From positions 42,820 to 106,819 of the forward strand of contig NZ_JANIBJ010000014.1 in assembly GCF_024505185.1 (NCBI RefSeq): a DNA stretch of 64,000 bases. Reading direction: 5' to 3'. The position numbers and the translations under genes were made by a program. The DNA is from Methylomonas subterranea. Its GTDB lineage: Bacteria > Pseudomonadota > Gammaproteobacteria > Methylococcales > Methylomonadaceae. The notes beneath the pieces are model-generated. The model searched no databases and was not told where the DNA came from. It saw nothing but the letters and a program-made list of their open reading frames with translations. Shown here one piece after another: positions 32,881 through 43,739 of the stretch; within the stretch, counting starts at the first letter, position 1; the number at the start of each line of letters is the position of its first letter.

Positions 32881-35565
32881 ATGCCGATGGAAACGCATTT
32901 ACGCAATCTGGCTTTCCGCTGGAGTAATTGGCTGATGTATTCGCCGGCATTATTGCTGGCGAGCTCCATGCTGCTGGCGTATTTTGCCGTTCACTACACC
33001 AGCCGGCATCTGACGATCAATACCGATACCGCCGAGCTGATTGCGCCGGAATCGCAATTCCAACAAAATCGCCGCAGATTCGAAAAAGCCTTCGGCCAGG
33101 ATATACACACCCTGCTGCTGGTCATCGATTCCACCAGCCCGGAACTGACCAAGGCCGCCGCGCAACGCCTGGGCCGCGCGCTACGCGCGGATACCGCGCA
33201 TTTCAGCAAGGTTTACCGTCCCGACGAAAATGCCTTTTTTCACCGCAACGGCCTGTTGTACCTGGATACCACCAAACTGCAGGACTTTTCCGTCACCCTG
33301 GCCCAAGCCCAGCCCTTTATCGGTCGTATTTCCCAGGATCCCAGCCTGAACGGGTTTTTCTCGATTTTTGAAGACGCCTTGAATGCGGAAAACAAAAGCG
33401 GCGAAGTACCGATCGACTTGATGTCGCTGATCGACAAAGTCAGCCTCTCTCTACACAAAACCCTGAACGGCGAAACCGATTTATTGTCCTGGCAAAACTT
33501 GATTGCCGAAAACAATATCAGCGAAGCCCAATCGGACAAGGCATTTATTTTTGTCACCCCGAAATTCGACTTCAGCCAGTTGCTGCCGGTGGAACCTGCC
33601 ATCAACGCCATTCGTGCCGCGGTCGATAAAATCCAGGATCCCAATTTACCCGAAGTCAAAGTCTGGATCACTGGCGAGGTGGGGCTGGAACACGATGAAA
33701 TGGCCGGCATGAGCGAAGGTACCTTTACCGCCAGCATTTTCTCGATAGTGCTGGTGTGCGGCATTCTGCTGATCGCCTACCGTTCGTGGCTCTTGATGCT
33801 GGCCACCTTGCTGACGCTGGCCCTGGGCATGATTTTCTGCGGCTTGTTCGCGGCGGTGGCCGTCGAGGAATTGAACCTGATATCGGTGGCGTTCGCGGTT
33901 TCCAATATCGGTCTGGGTGTGGAATATGCCATTCATTTCTGCCTGCGTTACCGGGACAATCTGGATCTGCACGGCAAGGACAAACTGAGAGCCATCCATT
34001 CCGCCGTGCTCGATACCAGCCCATCGCTGATTTTATGCGCAGGCACTACCTCGATAGGCCTCTACGCATTCGTCCCCACCGACTACCAAGGTATTTCCGA
34101 ACTTGGCTTGTTGGCCGGCTCCAGTTTGTTCATCTGTTTATTCATCACCCTGACGGTGCTGCCGGTGTTGTTGAAAATTCTGCCGACACCCGCCATTCAT
34201 GCCTTGCAACGCGGAGAGCACCCCGGCGCGTCGAAAATATCCTTGTGGCTGGCATCGTTCACGCTACATTACGCAAAACCCATTACCTGGGCTACCGCGC
34301 TGCTAACGGTGATCGCGCTCTTTTTGGTCTTTCAGGTCAAAACAGACTTCAACCCCATCAATCTGCGCGATCCGCACACCGAGTCGGTGATTGCCTTTAA
34401 GGAACTGCTGAAAGCCCGGGATACTTCGCCGATGACGCTGACCGTATTGGCGCAATCGGAAGCCGATGCCAAAGCCATGCGAAAAAAACTGGCCGGTTTA
34501 AAAACAGTGGATAAGACCGTCAGTCTGTTCGATTTCGTACCCAAGGATCAGGAAAACAAATTGGGCATCATAGACGACATGATGATGACACTGGGTCCGC
34601 AAAGCCAATCGTTTCCGCAACTGAAAACCGGTACCGACCCCAAGCCCAGCATTCTGCGCATGATTGCGGCCATAGATACCCGCCTGCCCCAAAAAACAGC
34701 TCCGGCCGAAATCCGCTCCCTGCAAGCCTTCAAACAACAACTACAGGATGTGTTACTGGAACTTGACGCCCGTTTCCAACCCGATCGCGGCGTGTTTGTC
34801 GAAAAAATCCAAACCTCCCTGCTCGGTACGCTGCCGACCGTCATGAACCAACTACTGACGGGCTTCCAGGCCGAGGAAATCGAACCCGCCAGTATCCCCA
34901 CCGAGGTAAGGGAGCGCTGGCTAAGCAAGGACGGTCTGTACCGCATTCAGATCTTTCCCAAGCAGGATTTGAACGACCTGGACCATCTGCGGGATTTCAT
35001 TACCGAAGTACAAGCCATAGCGCCCGACGCCACCGATTTGCCCGTTATGTATTGGGAGTCCATGAAAGCCGTTTTGGCGGCATTTCAACAAGCCATCGTC
35101 ATTGCACTGACGGCGATAGCGGTATTGCTGCTATTCATCCGCCGCAGCATCGTCGACACCCTGCTGGTGATGACGCCGCTGGTTTTGGCAGGCCTGTTCA
35201 CCATGGCCAGCACCGTATTTACCGGCACGCCTATCAATTTCGCCAACATCATAGCCCTGCCGCTGTTGATGGGGCTGGGCGTCGACAATGGCATACACAT
35301 GGTGGAAAAGCTGCATCATTCCCTGTCGGAAGATCAGAATATCTATCAATCCAGCACGGCCCGCGGCATGTTTTACGGCGCATTGACCACCATCTCCAGT
35401 TTTGCCGGCCTGGCCTTTTCTCCGCATCAAGGTATCGCCAGCATGGGATTGGTCATCACCATCGGTATTTTCTGGATCATGACCTGTACATTTGTGTTAT
35501 TGCCAGCCATCAGCAAATTGGCGCTCAAACCCCGGCGCATTGTAGTCAGGGTCGAAACCGCCTGA
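32881..35565 (+). CDS. hpnN: RND-family lipid exporter, hopanoid transporter HpnN-like
   Basis: An 894-residue MMPL/RND-type protein. A first transmembrane helix is followed by a periplasmic domain opening with LTINTDTAELIAPES, typical of HpnN; a first block of membrane helices (about 280-430), a second periplasmic domain, and a second helix block (about 730-880) with GLGVDNGIHMVEKL complete it. HpnN moves hopanoids to the outer membrane, and gamma-methanotrophs make hopanoids. No other hpn gene is in the window, so the substrate is inferred from sequence style. It lies two bases after the antiporter gene. Confidence 0.8.
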   Translation: MPMETHLRNLAFRWSNWLMYSPALLLASSMLLAYFAVHYTSRHLTINTDTAELIAPESQFQQNRRRFEKAFGQDIHTLLLVIDSTSPELTKAAAQRLGRALRADTAHFSKVYRPDENAFFHRNGLLYLDTTKLQDFSVTLAQAQPFIGRISQDPSLNGFFSIFEDALNAENKSGEVPIDLMSLIDKVSLSLHKTLNGETDLLSWQNLIAENNISEAQSDKAFIFVTPKFDFSQLLPVEPAINAIRAAVDKIQDPNLPEVKVWITGEVGLEHDEMAGMSEGTFTASIFSIVLVCGILLIAYRSWLLMLATLLTLALGMIFCGLFAAVAVEELNLISVAFAVSNIGLGVEYAIHFCLRYRDNLDLHGKDKLRAIHSAVLDTSPSLILCAGTTSIGLYAFVPTDYQGISELGLLAGSSLFICLFITLTVLPVLLKILPTPAIHALQRGEHPGASKISLWLASFTLHYAKPITWATALLTVIALFLVFQVKTDFNPINLRDPHTESVIAFKELLKARDTSPMTLTVLAQSEADAKAMRKKLAGLKTVDKTVSLFDFVPKDQENKLGIIDDMMMTLGPQSQSFPQLKTGTDPKPSILRMIAAIDTRLPQKTAPAEIRSLQAFKQQLQDVLLELDARFQPDRGVFVEKIQTSLLGTLPTVMNQLLTGFQAEEIEPASIPTEVRERWLSKDGLYRIQIFPKQDLNDLDHLRDFITEVQAIAPDATDLPVMYWESMKAVLAAFQQAIVIALTAIAVLLLFIRRSIVDTLLVMTPLVLAGLFTMASTVFTGTPINFANIIALPLLMGLGVDNGIHMVEKLHHSLSEDQNIYQSSTARGMFYGALTTISSFAGLAFSPHQGIASMGLVITIGIFWIMTCTFVLLPAISKLALKPRRIVVRVETA

Positions 35566-35660
35566 CCCGTTGCCGCCTTCGAGGTTTTGCCGCGCTTGAA
35601 TGCCCAACCATAACCAGCCACAATAATCGTTTTCCGATTCAAGCATCCGTTGAGGCCAGC

Positions 35661-36509
35661 ATGTTCTTGATCTTGGGTTATATGGTCATTTTGGGTGGCG
35701 TTTTAGGCGGTTTCGCGCTTGCCGGCGGCCACCTGGGAGTGCTTTGGCAACCCGTTGAAGTGCTGATTCTGTTCGGCGCCGGCTTAGGCGCCTTTTTGGC
35801 CAGCAACTCGCTGGACATCGTCAAAGCGGCGCTAGCCGGAGCTTTTAACGCATTAAAACCCAGCATCTACAGCAAAAGCTACTACCTTGAATTATTGCTG
35901 AGTTTCAACGCCCTCTGTCAAAAGGCCCGCAAGGAAGGCTTGCTGTCACTGGAGAAAGTGGTGGACGATCCCGATTACAATGCCATTTTCGGGGAACAAG
36001 TGGCCGCGGATCATCATTTAATGGAATTTGTCTGCGACAAATTGCGCTTGATTTTAACCGGCGTCGATTTCAATCAACTGGAACACCTGATCGATGCCGA
36101 GCTTGAAGTGCACCTCGAAGACGGACACGTACCCCTCAGAGCCGTGCAGCAATTGGGCGATAGCATGCCGGCCTTCGGCATCGTCGCGGCGGTCATGGGC
36201 GTCGTTCATACCATGGAATCCGTAGGTGTTCCGCCAGCGGAGCTGGGCAAGTTGGTGGCCGCGGCGCTGGTAGGTACTTTCCTGGGCATCCTGGTGGCTT
36301 ACGGTTTCGTCAACCCGGTAGCCGCGATAATGGAGCGTCGCCTGGAAGACCAATTGAATGCTTTAAGATGCGCTCAATCGGGCTTGCTAAATTGCGCCAA
36401 GGGCACCTCGCCAAGCATTACGGTGGAATTCATGCGCATCACTATTCCGCAAAGTGTTCGTCCTGACTTTCTGGAAATGGAAGCAAGGCTGAAAGCCGGC
36501 AAGGGATAG
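35661..36509 (+). CDS. motA: flagellar stator protein MotA
   Basis: A 282-residue, four-helix inner-membrane protein that forms the proton channel of the flagellar motor with MotB. The start is ATG 35661 with GAGG six bases upstream; the longer frame overlaps hpnN. The fourth helix and proline segment AYGFVNPVAAIMERR and the cytoplasmic loop are typical. motB follows after six bases. Confidence 0.95.
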   Translation: MFLILGYMVILGGVLGGFALAGGHLGVLWQPVEVLILFGAGLGAFLASNSLDIVKAALAGAFNALKPSIYSKSYYLELLLSFNALCQKARKEGLLSLEKVVDDPDYNAIFGEQVAADHHLMEFVCDKLRLILTGVDFNQLEHLIDAELEVHLEDGHVPLRAVQQLGDSMPAFGIVAAVMGVVHTMESVGVPPAELGKLVAAALVGTFLGILVAYGFVNPVAAIMERRLEDQLNALRCAQSGLLNCAKGTSPSITVEFMRITIPQSVRPDFLEMEARLKAGKG

Positions 36510-36515
36510 TCAGCG

Positions 36516-37448
36516 GTGGCCGAATCTCCCGTCATTATCATCAAGAAATCCGCCAAGCGGAGCCGACATAGCCGTCATGGCGGGGTTTGGAAGATCGCTT
36601 ATGCCGATTTCGTTACGGCAATGATGGCATTTTTTCTGCTAATGTGGTTGTTGGGCTCAACCGACGATACCACCAAAAAAGGCATATCCGAATACTTTCA
36701 AGATCCGTTCGGTGTCAACATCAGCACTAGCGGCGAAGGCATAGCGGACCGAGCGGCGCTTATACCGGGCGGCGGCTCTGACTTGGCTGCCACGGACAGC
36801 GGTCAAGTCGATTCCGGTCCGGACATACCGCCGTCGCTTGCCGACAAATCTCCGGAAGAAATTGAAAAACTTGCCGAACTGCGGGAACGGCAAATTCTGG
36901 AAAAACTGGAGGCAAAAATTGAATCCTTGTTGGCCGCCAATGCCAAATTGGCTGAATACCGCGATCAGATCAAGCTGGAAACCACGCCGGAAGGTTTGAA
37001 AATCCAGATTATCGACGCCCAAAACCGCCCCATGTTCAAACTGGCCAGCGCGGAAATTGAAGAACACGCCAAAATGATACTGCGCGAACTGGCGCCCGTT
37101 ATCAATGAATTGCCCAACAAGGTAACCGTCAATGGGCACACCGACGCACTACCATTCCCCAGTAATAAATTCGGCTACTCCAACTGGGAGCTCTCCAGCA
37201 ACCGCGCCAACATCGCCCGCCACGAGCTGAATCTGGGCGGATTGGGGGAAGAGAAAATTTTAAGGGTGGTCGGCTTGGCATCCAGCATTCCATATAACAC
37301 CGAAAACCCCGAAGACCCCATGAACCGACGGATTTCCGTTATCGTCATGAACAAGAAAACCGAGAACCGGGTATTGCACGAAGGCGCCACGCCCAGCGAG
37401 CCCGCCGGCACATACGAACCCCTTCATAACGATCCAAGAACCGAATGA
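36516..37448 (+). CDS. motB: flagellar stator protein MotB
   Basis: A 310-residue stator subunit with a GTG start. One transmembrane helix (about 29-46) carries the proton-binding Asp31 (IAYADFVTAMMAFF), followed by a plug and linker, and a C-terminal OmpA-like peptidoglycan-binding domain (VNGHTDALPF, NWELSSNRAN). No flagellar structural genes are nearby, as is usual for stator pairs. Confidence 0.96.
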   Translation: MAESPVIIIKKSAKRSRHSRHGGVWKIAYADFVTAMMAFFLLMWLLGSTDDTTKKGISEYFQDPFGVNISTSGEGIADRAALIPGGGSDLAATDSGQVDSGPDIPPSLADKSPEEIEKLAELRERQILEKLEAKIESLLAANAKLAEYRDQIKLETTPEGLKIQIIDAQNRPMFKLASAEIEEHAKMILRELAPVINELPNKVTVNGHTDALPFPSNKFGYSNWELSSNRANIARHELNLGGLGEEKILRVVGLASSIPYNTENPEDPMNRRISVIVMNKKTENRVLHEGATPSEPAGTYEPLHNDPRTE

Positions 37449-37528
37449 GCTATTCGGGCACCAATCCGCTCAGTCCTTACCTTCGGCGCGCAGCCGTGGA
37501 AATGATTTTGCAATAATCCGGGGTAAGT

Positions 37529-37738
37529 TCAAGCCGCGCTTTGACAATATACCGATTGATGGCGAATACCCGAGCCGTCCGGGGCATTAGCGCCATACCA
37601 TTCCTTAAAATCATGCGGCAACTCGAGCAATGGCGCGGTAACGCAGTACCTCAGTAAACCGTCGGTTGTAATGTATAGGCCGCCGCCAATTTTTTGATTG
37701 CGTGGGTTTTGAGCGTTGAGCGTATGCAAGGTGTCCAT
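37529..37738 (-). CDS. doubtful small ORF in the motB-pgm gap
   Basis: A 69-residue frame starting MDTLHTLNAQ, with GTGGAAA just upstream as a weak ribosome site. It has no recognised motif, signal peptide or membrane segment. It is the only frame of any interest in the 633-base gap 37449-38081, in which I see no hairpin, RNA or repeat. It may be a chance frame or a gene remnant. Confidence 0.2.
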   Translation of the reverse strand: MDTLHTLNAQNPRNQKIGGGLYITTDGLLRYCVTAPLLELPHDFKEWYGANAPDGSGIRHQSVYCQSAA

Positions 37739-38081
37739 AAGTTTCCACATTTATTTAACCGTGGAATAGTCTCTATAGACCGACTTAACGCATACTTAAA
37801 TCAACATGGCTCATGCAGCAGGCCTGGCATCGCCCTTGCCGATGAAAGAATAGTCGATGGGGCAAGTTACTCGCCGGACGGGACGCAGGGAACGCGTCCG
37901 CGCTGACCGAAGCGGCGACATTCCAATCGCCTAAGTCTGCCGGACAAACAAACTTGCTCCGCCAAATTGCGTGCGAAGCAAACCAGTTGCGAGCGATTGC
38001 CGAGCCTCCTACGCAACGGCATCCGGATTTTCGCCGTCAAGCCAAGCTAAGATGCCTAAACGGAGCAAACCAAGCCTTGAC

Positions 38082-39725
<1,644 letters not shown>

Positions 39726-39810
39726 CTACCCTTAATGCGACAATTTAAAGCGTTTAACTTACACCAAAACACCTTTCTTTAACAGACTTGCAGGCAGACA
39801 CAGATTGGTT

Positions 39811-40365
39811 ATGAGACATAAAATGTTGTTACGCAATATTTTGACAGGCTTTTGTCTTGCTCCGTGCCTTTGCGCGGCCGACCCGGAGGTCAGATTGATC
39901 ATCGACACCCAAACCCGTAACCTCGAAATCGTAAAGGGCGAAGAAACGCTTGAAGTGTTGGAGCATGTGGTCATAGGCCGCAAGGGTGCCGGCACCAAAG
40001 AATATCGTGGCGACGACGTAACACCGCTCGGTAACTATCGGATCGGCTGGATCAACGAAAAAAGCGCTTTTCGTAAGTTCTTCGGCTTGACTTATCCCAA
40101 TCCGGATCACGCGGAGAAGGCCCTGCAGAAAGGCCGCATCGATCAGGATACTTACCAAGCCATAGTCAACGCGGAATTCAAAGGTCAAATTCCGCCGCAA
40201 AATACCGACCTCGGCGGCCAAATTGGCATACATGGTTTAGGTAGCGGCAGTTTAAGTATTCACGAGACGTTTGACTGGACGCATGGCTGCATTGCTCTAA
40301 CGAATGATCAAATCGATCGGTTGAGTCAATACGTGGAAACCGGCACGCCGGTGACCGTTAAATAA
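39811..40365 (+). CDS. L,D-transpeptidase family protein
   Basis: A 184-residue periplasmic YkuD-domain protein with a signal peptide ending near CAA (about 23 residues). Catalytic residues fit IHGLG (His141) and THGCIALTN (Cys160), the HxnS/THGC motif. Such enzymes cross-link peptidoglycan through 3-3 bonds or attach lipoproteins to it. The start could be ATG 39811 or 39823; both keep the signal peptide. It lies 82 bases upstream of an Lpp-like lipoprotein gene. Confidence 0.9.
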   Translation: MRHKMLLRNILTGFCLAPCLCAADPEVRLIIDTQTRNLEIVKGEETLEVLEHVVIGRKGAGTKEYRGDDVTPLGNYRIGWINEKSAFRKFFGLTYPNPDHAEKALQKGRIDQDTYQAIVNAEFKGQIPPQNTDLGGQIGIHGLGSGSLSIHETFDWTHGCIALTNDQIDRLSQYVETGTPVTVK

Positions 40366-40447
40366 TGTTGGTAAATTTCCAAAAAATGTTGGAGAATTGC
40401 CACCGTATGTTCCATTTGTTTTTTAAACCACTATCAAGGGGAAAACC

Positions 40448-40726
40448 ATGATGAAAGCTGTAAAATTATCCGCACTTGTTGCTGTTGCCGCTCTGGCTAC
40501 CGGCTGCGCAAGCACTTCAGACATCGAAAACCTGCAAGGTCAAATCGATTCTCTGAAACCACAAGTTTCCGCTGCTTCCGCTGATGCCGCTTCCGCTAAA
40601 GCCGCCGCTGCCGAAGCCGCCGCCAAAGCCGCAGCCGCAGAAGCTGCCGCCAACCGCGCTGCCCAATACGCTCAAGACACCAACAGCAAATTGGACAGAC
40701 TGTTCAAAAAATCACAACACAAATAA
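40448..40726 (+). CDS. OprI/Lpp-like alanine-zipper murein lipoprotein
   Basis: A 92-residue outer-membrane lipoprotein: signal peptide with lipobox LATGC (cysteine at about 20), an Ala-rich coiled coil of heptads (ASADAASAKAAAAEAA), and a C-terminal basic end NSKLDRLFKKSQHK, as in OprI, where the last lysine is bound to peptidoglycan. A strong ribosome site GGGGAAAACC precedes the tandem ATGATG. It is likely an abundant protein. L,D-transpeptidase genes flank it on both sides. Confidence 0.9.
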   Translation: MMKAVKLSALVAVAALATGCASTSDIENLQGQIDSLKPQVSAASADAASAKAAAAEAAAKAAAAEAAANRAAQYAQDTNSKLDRLFKKSQHK

Positions 40727-40749
40727 GCTTTATTGCTGTCGTCGATTTG

Positions 40750-40784
40750 AAAGCCCGAGAGATTTAAAGCTCTCGGGCTTTTTT
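40750..40784. terminator. bidirectional terminator after the lipoprotein gene
   Basis: A perfect 12-base stem (AAAGCCCGAGAG with CTCTCGGGCTTT), an eight-base loop and a T run on the plus strand. It lies between the lipoprotein gene and the convergent transpeptidase gene. Confidence 0.92.
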
Positions 40785-40791
40785 ATGCGTA

Positions 40792-41742
40792 TCAGTTTTG
40801 CACTGTCGTCTGAGTCGAGGCCTGACTTGGCCGCTCGTAGACGGCTACAGGAATGCCGGTAGGCTTTTCCAAAGCCATTTTCAAGATCGAGCCTTTTACG
40901 ACCGGTATTTGCCCGCCGTTGGCCTGCTCAATCAGATTCAAAGCGGTATGCAGGCGCTGCTCATAGCTTGCGGGCCACTCCTCCATCTCCGGATAAACCT
41001 CCATGTACAACGTGTCATGATACCAACCCACCTTGATGGATTGATTGACGATATTGACCGACGTACCCACTTTTACCATTGGAAAAAACTGTTCGATATC
41101 GCTGGGATACATGCGGATACAGCCGTGACTGACCCGCATGCCGATGCCGTTGGTTTTTTGAGTACTGTGCATCAAATAACCGGATATGCCCAAACGCATG
41201 GCAAACAGGCCGAGAGGGTTATTCGGACCCGGCGGATAATAAGGATCCAGCACATCACCATCGGCGAGGTGTTCGGCAATAATGGAAGGCGGCGGCGTCC
41301 AAGAGGGATTTTCCATCTTGGCGGCAATATGGGTTCTGCCCAAGGGAGTTCTCCAGTTATTTTCCCGGCCTATGCCAATCGCATAAGTAACAACCTGATG
41401 AGCATTTGGGTAATAGTAAACCCGCATTTCCGGCAAATTAACCACAATACCCTGTCTCGGCGCATTCGGCAGAATAAAGCTGGTTGGGATACGTACCGGA
41501 GTTCCCTCCCCCGGCAGCCAGCGATCCACGTGGGGATTGGCCAAAACGATTTCATCCTGGCCAAGACGGTGCTCTACCGCGATATCGATCAGGGTATCTT
41601 CGTATTTGGCCGCAACATATTTGACTTCATGCGGAGGACTGCCGATCAAACTGTCGCCAGGACGATCGGGAACGGGCAGTGTCAGCGCAGTTGCGGCGGT
41701 AGTGGTAAGGGCCAGTAAACTGGATAATAGCGTGCGTTTCAT
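40792..41742 (-). CDS. L,D-transpeptidase ErfK/YbiS-like
   Basis: A 316-residue periplasmic enzyme. A signal peptide (about 1-20) is followed by a LysM-like segment (about 40-86), then the YkuD domain with His192 and catalytic Cys208 in SHGCIRMYPSD. The E. coli relatives ErfK, YbiS and YcfS attach Braun lipoprotein to peptidoglycan, and here the gene is convergent with an Lpp-like gene. Its ATG overlaps the rdgC stop by one base (TGATG). Confidence 0.93.
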   Translation of the reverse strand: MKRTLLSSLLALTTTAATALTLPVPDRPGDSLIGSPPHEVKYVAAKYEDTLIDIAVEHRLGQDEIVLANPHVDRWLPGEGTPVRIPTSFILPNAPRQGIVVNLPEMRVYYYPNAHQVVTYAIGIGRENNWRTPLGRTHIAAKMENPSWTPPPSIIAEHLADGDVLDPYYPPGPNNPLGLFAMRLGISGYLMHSTQKTNGIGMRVSHGCIRMYPSDIEQFFPMVKVGTSVNIVNQSIKVGWYHDTLYMEVYPEMEEWPASYEQRLHTALNLIEQANGGQIPVVKGSILKMALEKPTGIPVAVYERPSQASTQTTVQN

Positions 41743-42650
41743 CAGGCATTACCTTCGACATTGAATAATTCGAGCAGACGCGGAATGAACTGCGCAAGTT
41801 CCGCGCTCATAATGGAAAAATCGGCGTCAAACTGCTCGGTTTCGTCAAACGCCTCGATATCGGCTGCCTGCTCCTGAATCAAGTCCAGAAATTTTAGACG
41901 CTTCACCGCCAGACCTTCATCCAGTACGAAAGACAGCCTATCCGCCCAACTGATTGCCAATTTGATCACCTGCTTACCGCTATCCAGGTGATTCTTGATT
42001 TCCGGCAAGGCCAGATCGTGCCGTTTACAACGGATTATCCCCCCCTCTTCCTCGGGAGAGCGTAATTCGCATTCGTCTTCAATCAAAATATCCTTGGGCG
42101 CGCCGTTATCCAGCAGCCACTGCGTCATAACGCCGGCCGGCTTTACCGATGCGCCTATCGGAACAACGGGTAACGAACCCAGACATTGACGCAAATTGCT
42201 TAACAGGTCTTCGGCTTTTTTGGCGGATGCCGCATCAACCACCAGCCAACCGCCCCGGCTATCGATGTAGGCAAAGGTTTTTTTCGAAAAGGAAAAAGCC
42301 CTTGGTAACAGCTCAAAAATCAACTCGTCCTTAATGCGGCCACGCTCCTTGGCCGGCAGTTTACGCGCCTCCCGCTCTTCTATTTCGCTGATTCGATCTT
42401 GCAGCATTTCATTGATCACGGAAGCAGGCACCACTTTTTCTTCCTTTTTCGCGCTGATCATCATAAAGCCGTTGTTGGCATGTACCAACGCATCCGAGGC
42501 CCTGCCCAGGGGGGCTGTCCAGCCGAAGCTGAATTCATCATGACTGCCGCAAGGCCGAAAAGGGTGCTGTTGCAGTTTTTGCTCCAACAGCTCCGCCGAC
42601 AAGCTAAAGGGCTCGGTAAAACGATAAATCGCAAGATTTTTAAACCACAT
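41742..42650 (-). CDS. rdgC: recombination-associated protein RdgC
   Basis: A 302-residue ring-forming DNA-binding protein that limits RecA. The start is ATG 42650 (MWFKNLAIYRF), the standard family N-terminus. Typical segments are GWTAPLGRASDALVHANNG and the C-terminal KRLKFLDLIQEQ. It is co-transcribed with the transpeptidase gene through a one-base overlap. Confidence 0.95.
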   Translation of the reverse strand: MWFKNLAIYRFTEPFSLSAELLEQKLQQHPFRPCGSHDEFSFGWTAPLGRASDALVHANNGFMMISAKKEEKVVPASVINEMLQDRISEIEEREARKLPAKERGRIKDELIFELLPRAFSFSKKTFAYIDSRGGWLVVDAASAKKAEDLLSNLRQCLGSLPVVPIGASVKPAGVMTQWLLDNGAPKDILIEDECELRSPEEEGGIIRCKRHDLALPEIKNHLDSGKQVIKLAISWADRLSFVLDEGLAVKRLKFLDLIQEQAADIEAFDETEQFDADFSIMSAELAQFIPRLLELFNVEGNA

Positions 42651-42934
42651 GCATACGCTCAATAAAAACCGGTGATTATCGCAAATTTATTACGGCGATA
42701 GAACCCGCCAGACCGAAAACCAGCTCGCGCCACACCCAACCAAGCTCCAGACCAAAACGACAACTTACACATATCGCCCCAAAGCCGCCCATCAACGGCC
42801 ATATGCGCCTTTCGGACAAATCAGCCCCGGACATTCCCTAAGCCAATCAAGGTAAACCGCGCCCCATGACAAAGGTTTGTTAGAATGCCGCAGCTTTAAC
42901 ACACTATTCCTAAACCATGGCGACGGGAGACCCC

Positions 42935-43114
42935 ATGTCCGGACTGGAAACGGTTATTCTCGGTGCATTGACCATATTATTGCTGTTTTGGCTGCAACCC
43001 GGCCTAAAAGCCGCTATTGCTCGCGGCAAGCAGGCGCCGAGCGACTGGCAAAGCGTGATATTGCCGTTGGGCCTGGTTGTGATGTTTGTAATATTTTTAA
43101 TTGCGATGGTTTGA
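42935..43114 (+). CDS. small two-helix membrane protein
   Basis: A 59-residue protein starting at ATG 42935, with GGGAGA six bases upstream; an in-frame ATG 18 bases earlier is possible. Two hydrophobic segments (TVILGALTILLLFWL and VILPLGLVVMFVIFLIAMV) are joined by a basic loop. No family is recognised. Its stop is one base before darP (TGAAATG), so they are coupled. Confidence 0.7.
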   Translation: MSGLETVILGALTILLLFWLQPGLKAAIARGKQAPSDWQSVILPLGLVVMFVIFLIAMV

Positions 43115-43115
43115 A

Positions 43116-43718
43116 ATGATTGAAGAAGAATATTTCCAAGATGAGTATGAAGAGGAAGACGAAAGCGAGTTCTATGCGATTCGCCCAAACAAAACCCAGA
43201 TAAAAAAACAAATTGCCGCCGTTTTTGCCATAGCGGAAGAAATTTGCGAATTGACGCCGGCGCAAATCGCCGAATTCAATCTGCCCGAAAAAATTCAAAC
43301 CGCCTTGGCGGATGCCGGCAAAATGGGCAGAAATGCCGCCCGCAAGCGCTTGCTGAAATACATCACGGCACAATTTCGCAACCTGGACACCGAGGAAATA
43401 GCGGAAAAGTTGGCGCGCATGAAAAACAAAAGCGCGCACGCGGTCCGGGAACACCATCAAGCCGAGCGCTGGCGCGATCAGTTACTTGCCGATAACGGCA
43501 ACCAACAACTGACCCTGTTCATGGGCGACTACCCGGAAGCGGACAGCCAGCACATCCGGCAATTACAGCGCAATGGCCAAAAAGAGGCCAAGGATGGCAA
43601 ACCGCCAAAATCCTCGCGCCTGCTGTACAAATACCTGAAAGAGTTGATTGCCGGCCAACAGGCATACTCGCCGGATAAGCAACCGGACGACGACGAAGAA
43701 CATGATGACGACGAGTGA
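43116..43718 (+). CDS. darP: ribosome biogenesis factor DarP (YjgA, DUF615)
   Basis: A 200-residue soluble protein of the YjgA family, which helps the assembly of the 50S subunit. Family signatures are KTQIKKQIAAVFAIAEEI, ARKRLLKYI and SRLLYKYLKEL. Both ends are strongly acidic (EEEYFQDEYEEEDESEF; DDDEEHDDDE). The start ATG 43116 follows the upstream stop after one base. Confidence 0.92.
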   Translation: MIEEEYFQDEYEEEDESEFYAIRPNKTQIKKQIAAVFAIAEEICELTPAQIAEFNLPEKIQTALADAGKMGRNAARKRLLKYITAQFRNLDTEEIAEKLARMKNKSAHAVREHHQAERWRDQLLADNGNQQLTLFMGDYPEADSQHIRQLQRNGQKEAKDGKPPKSSRLLYKYLKELIAGQQAYSPDKQPDDDEEHDDDE

Positions 43719-43739
43719 CGGCCCACGGAACGCTATCTT

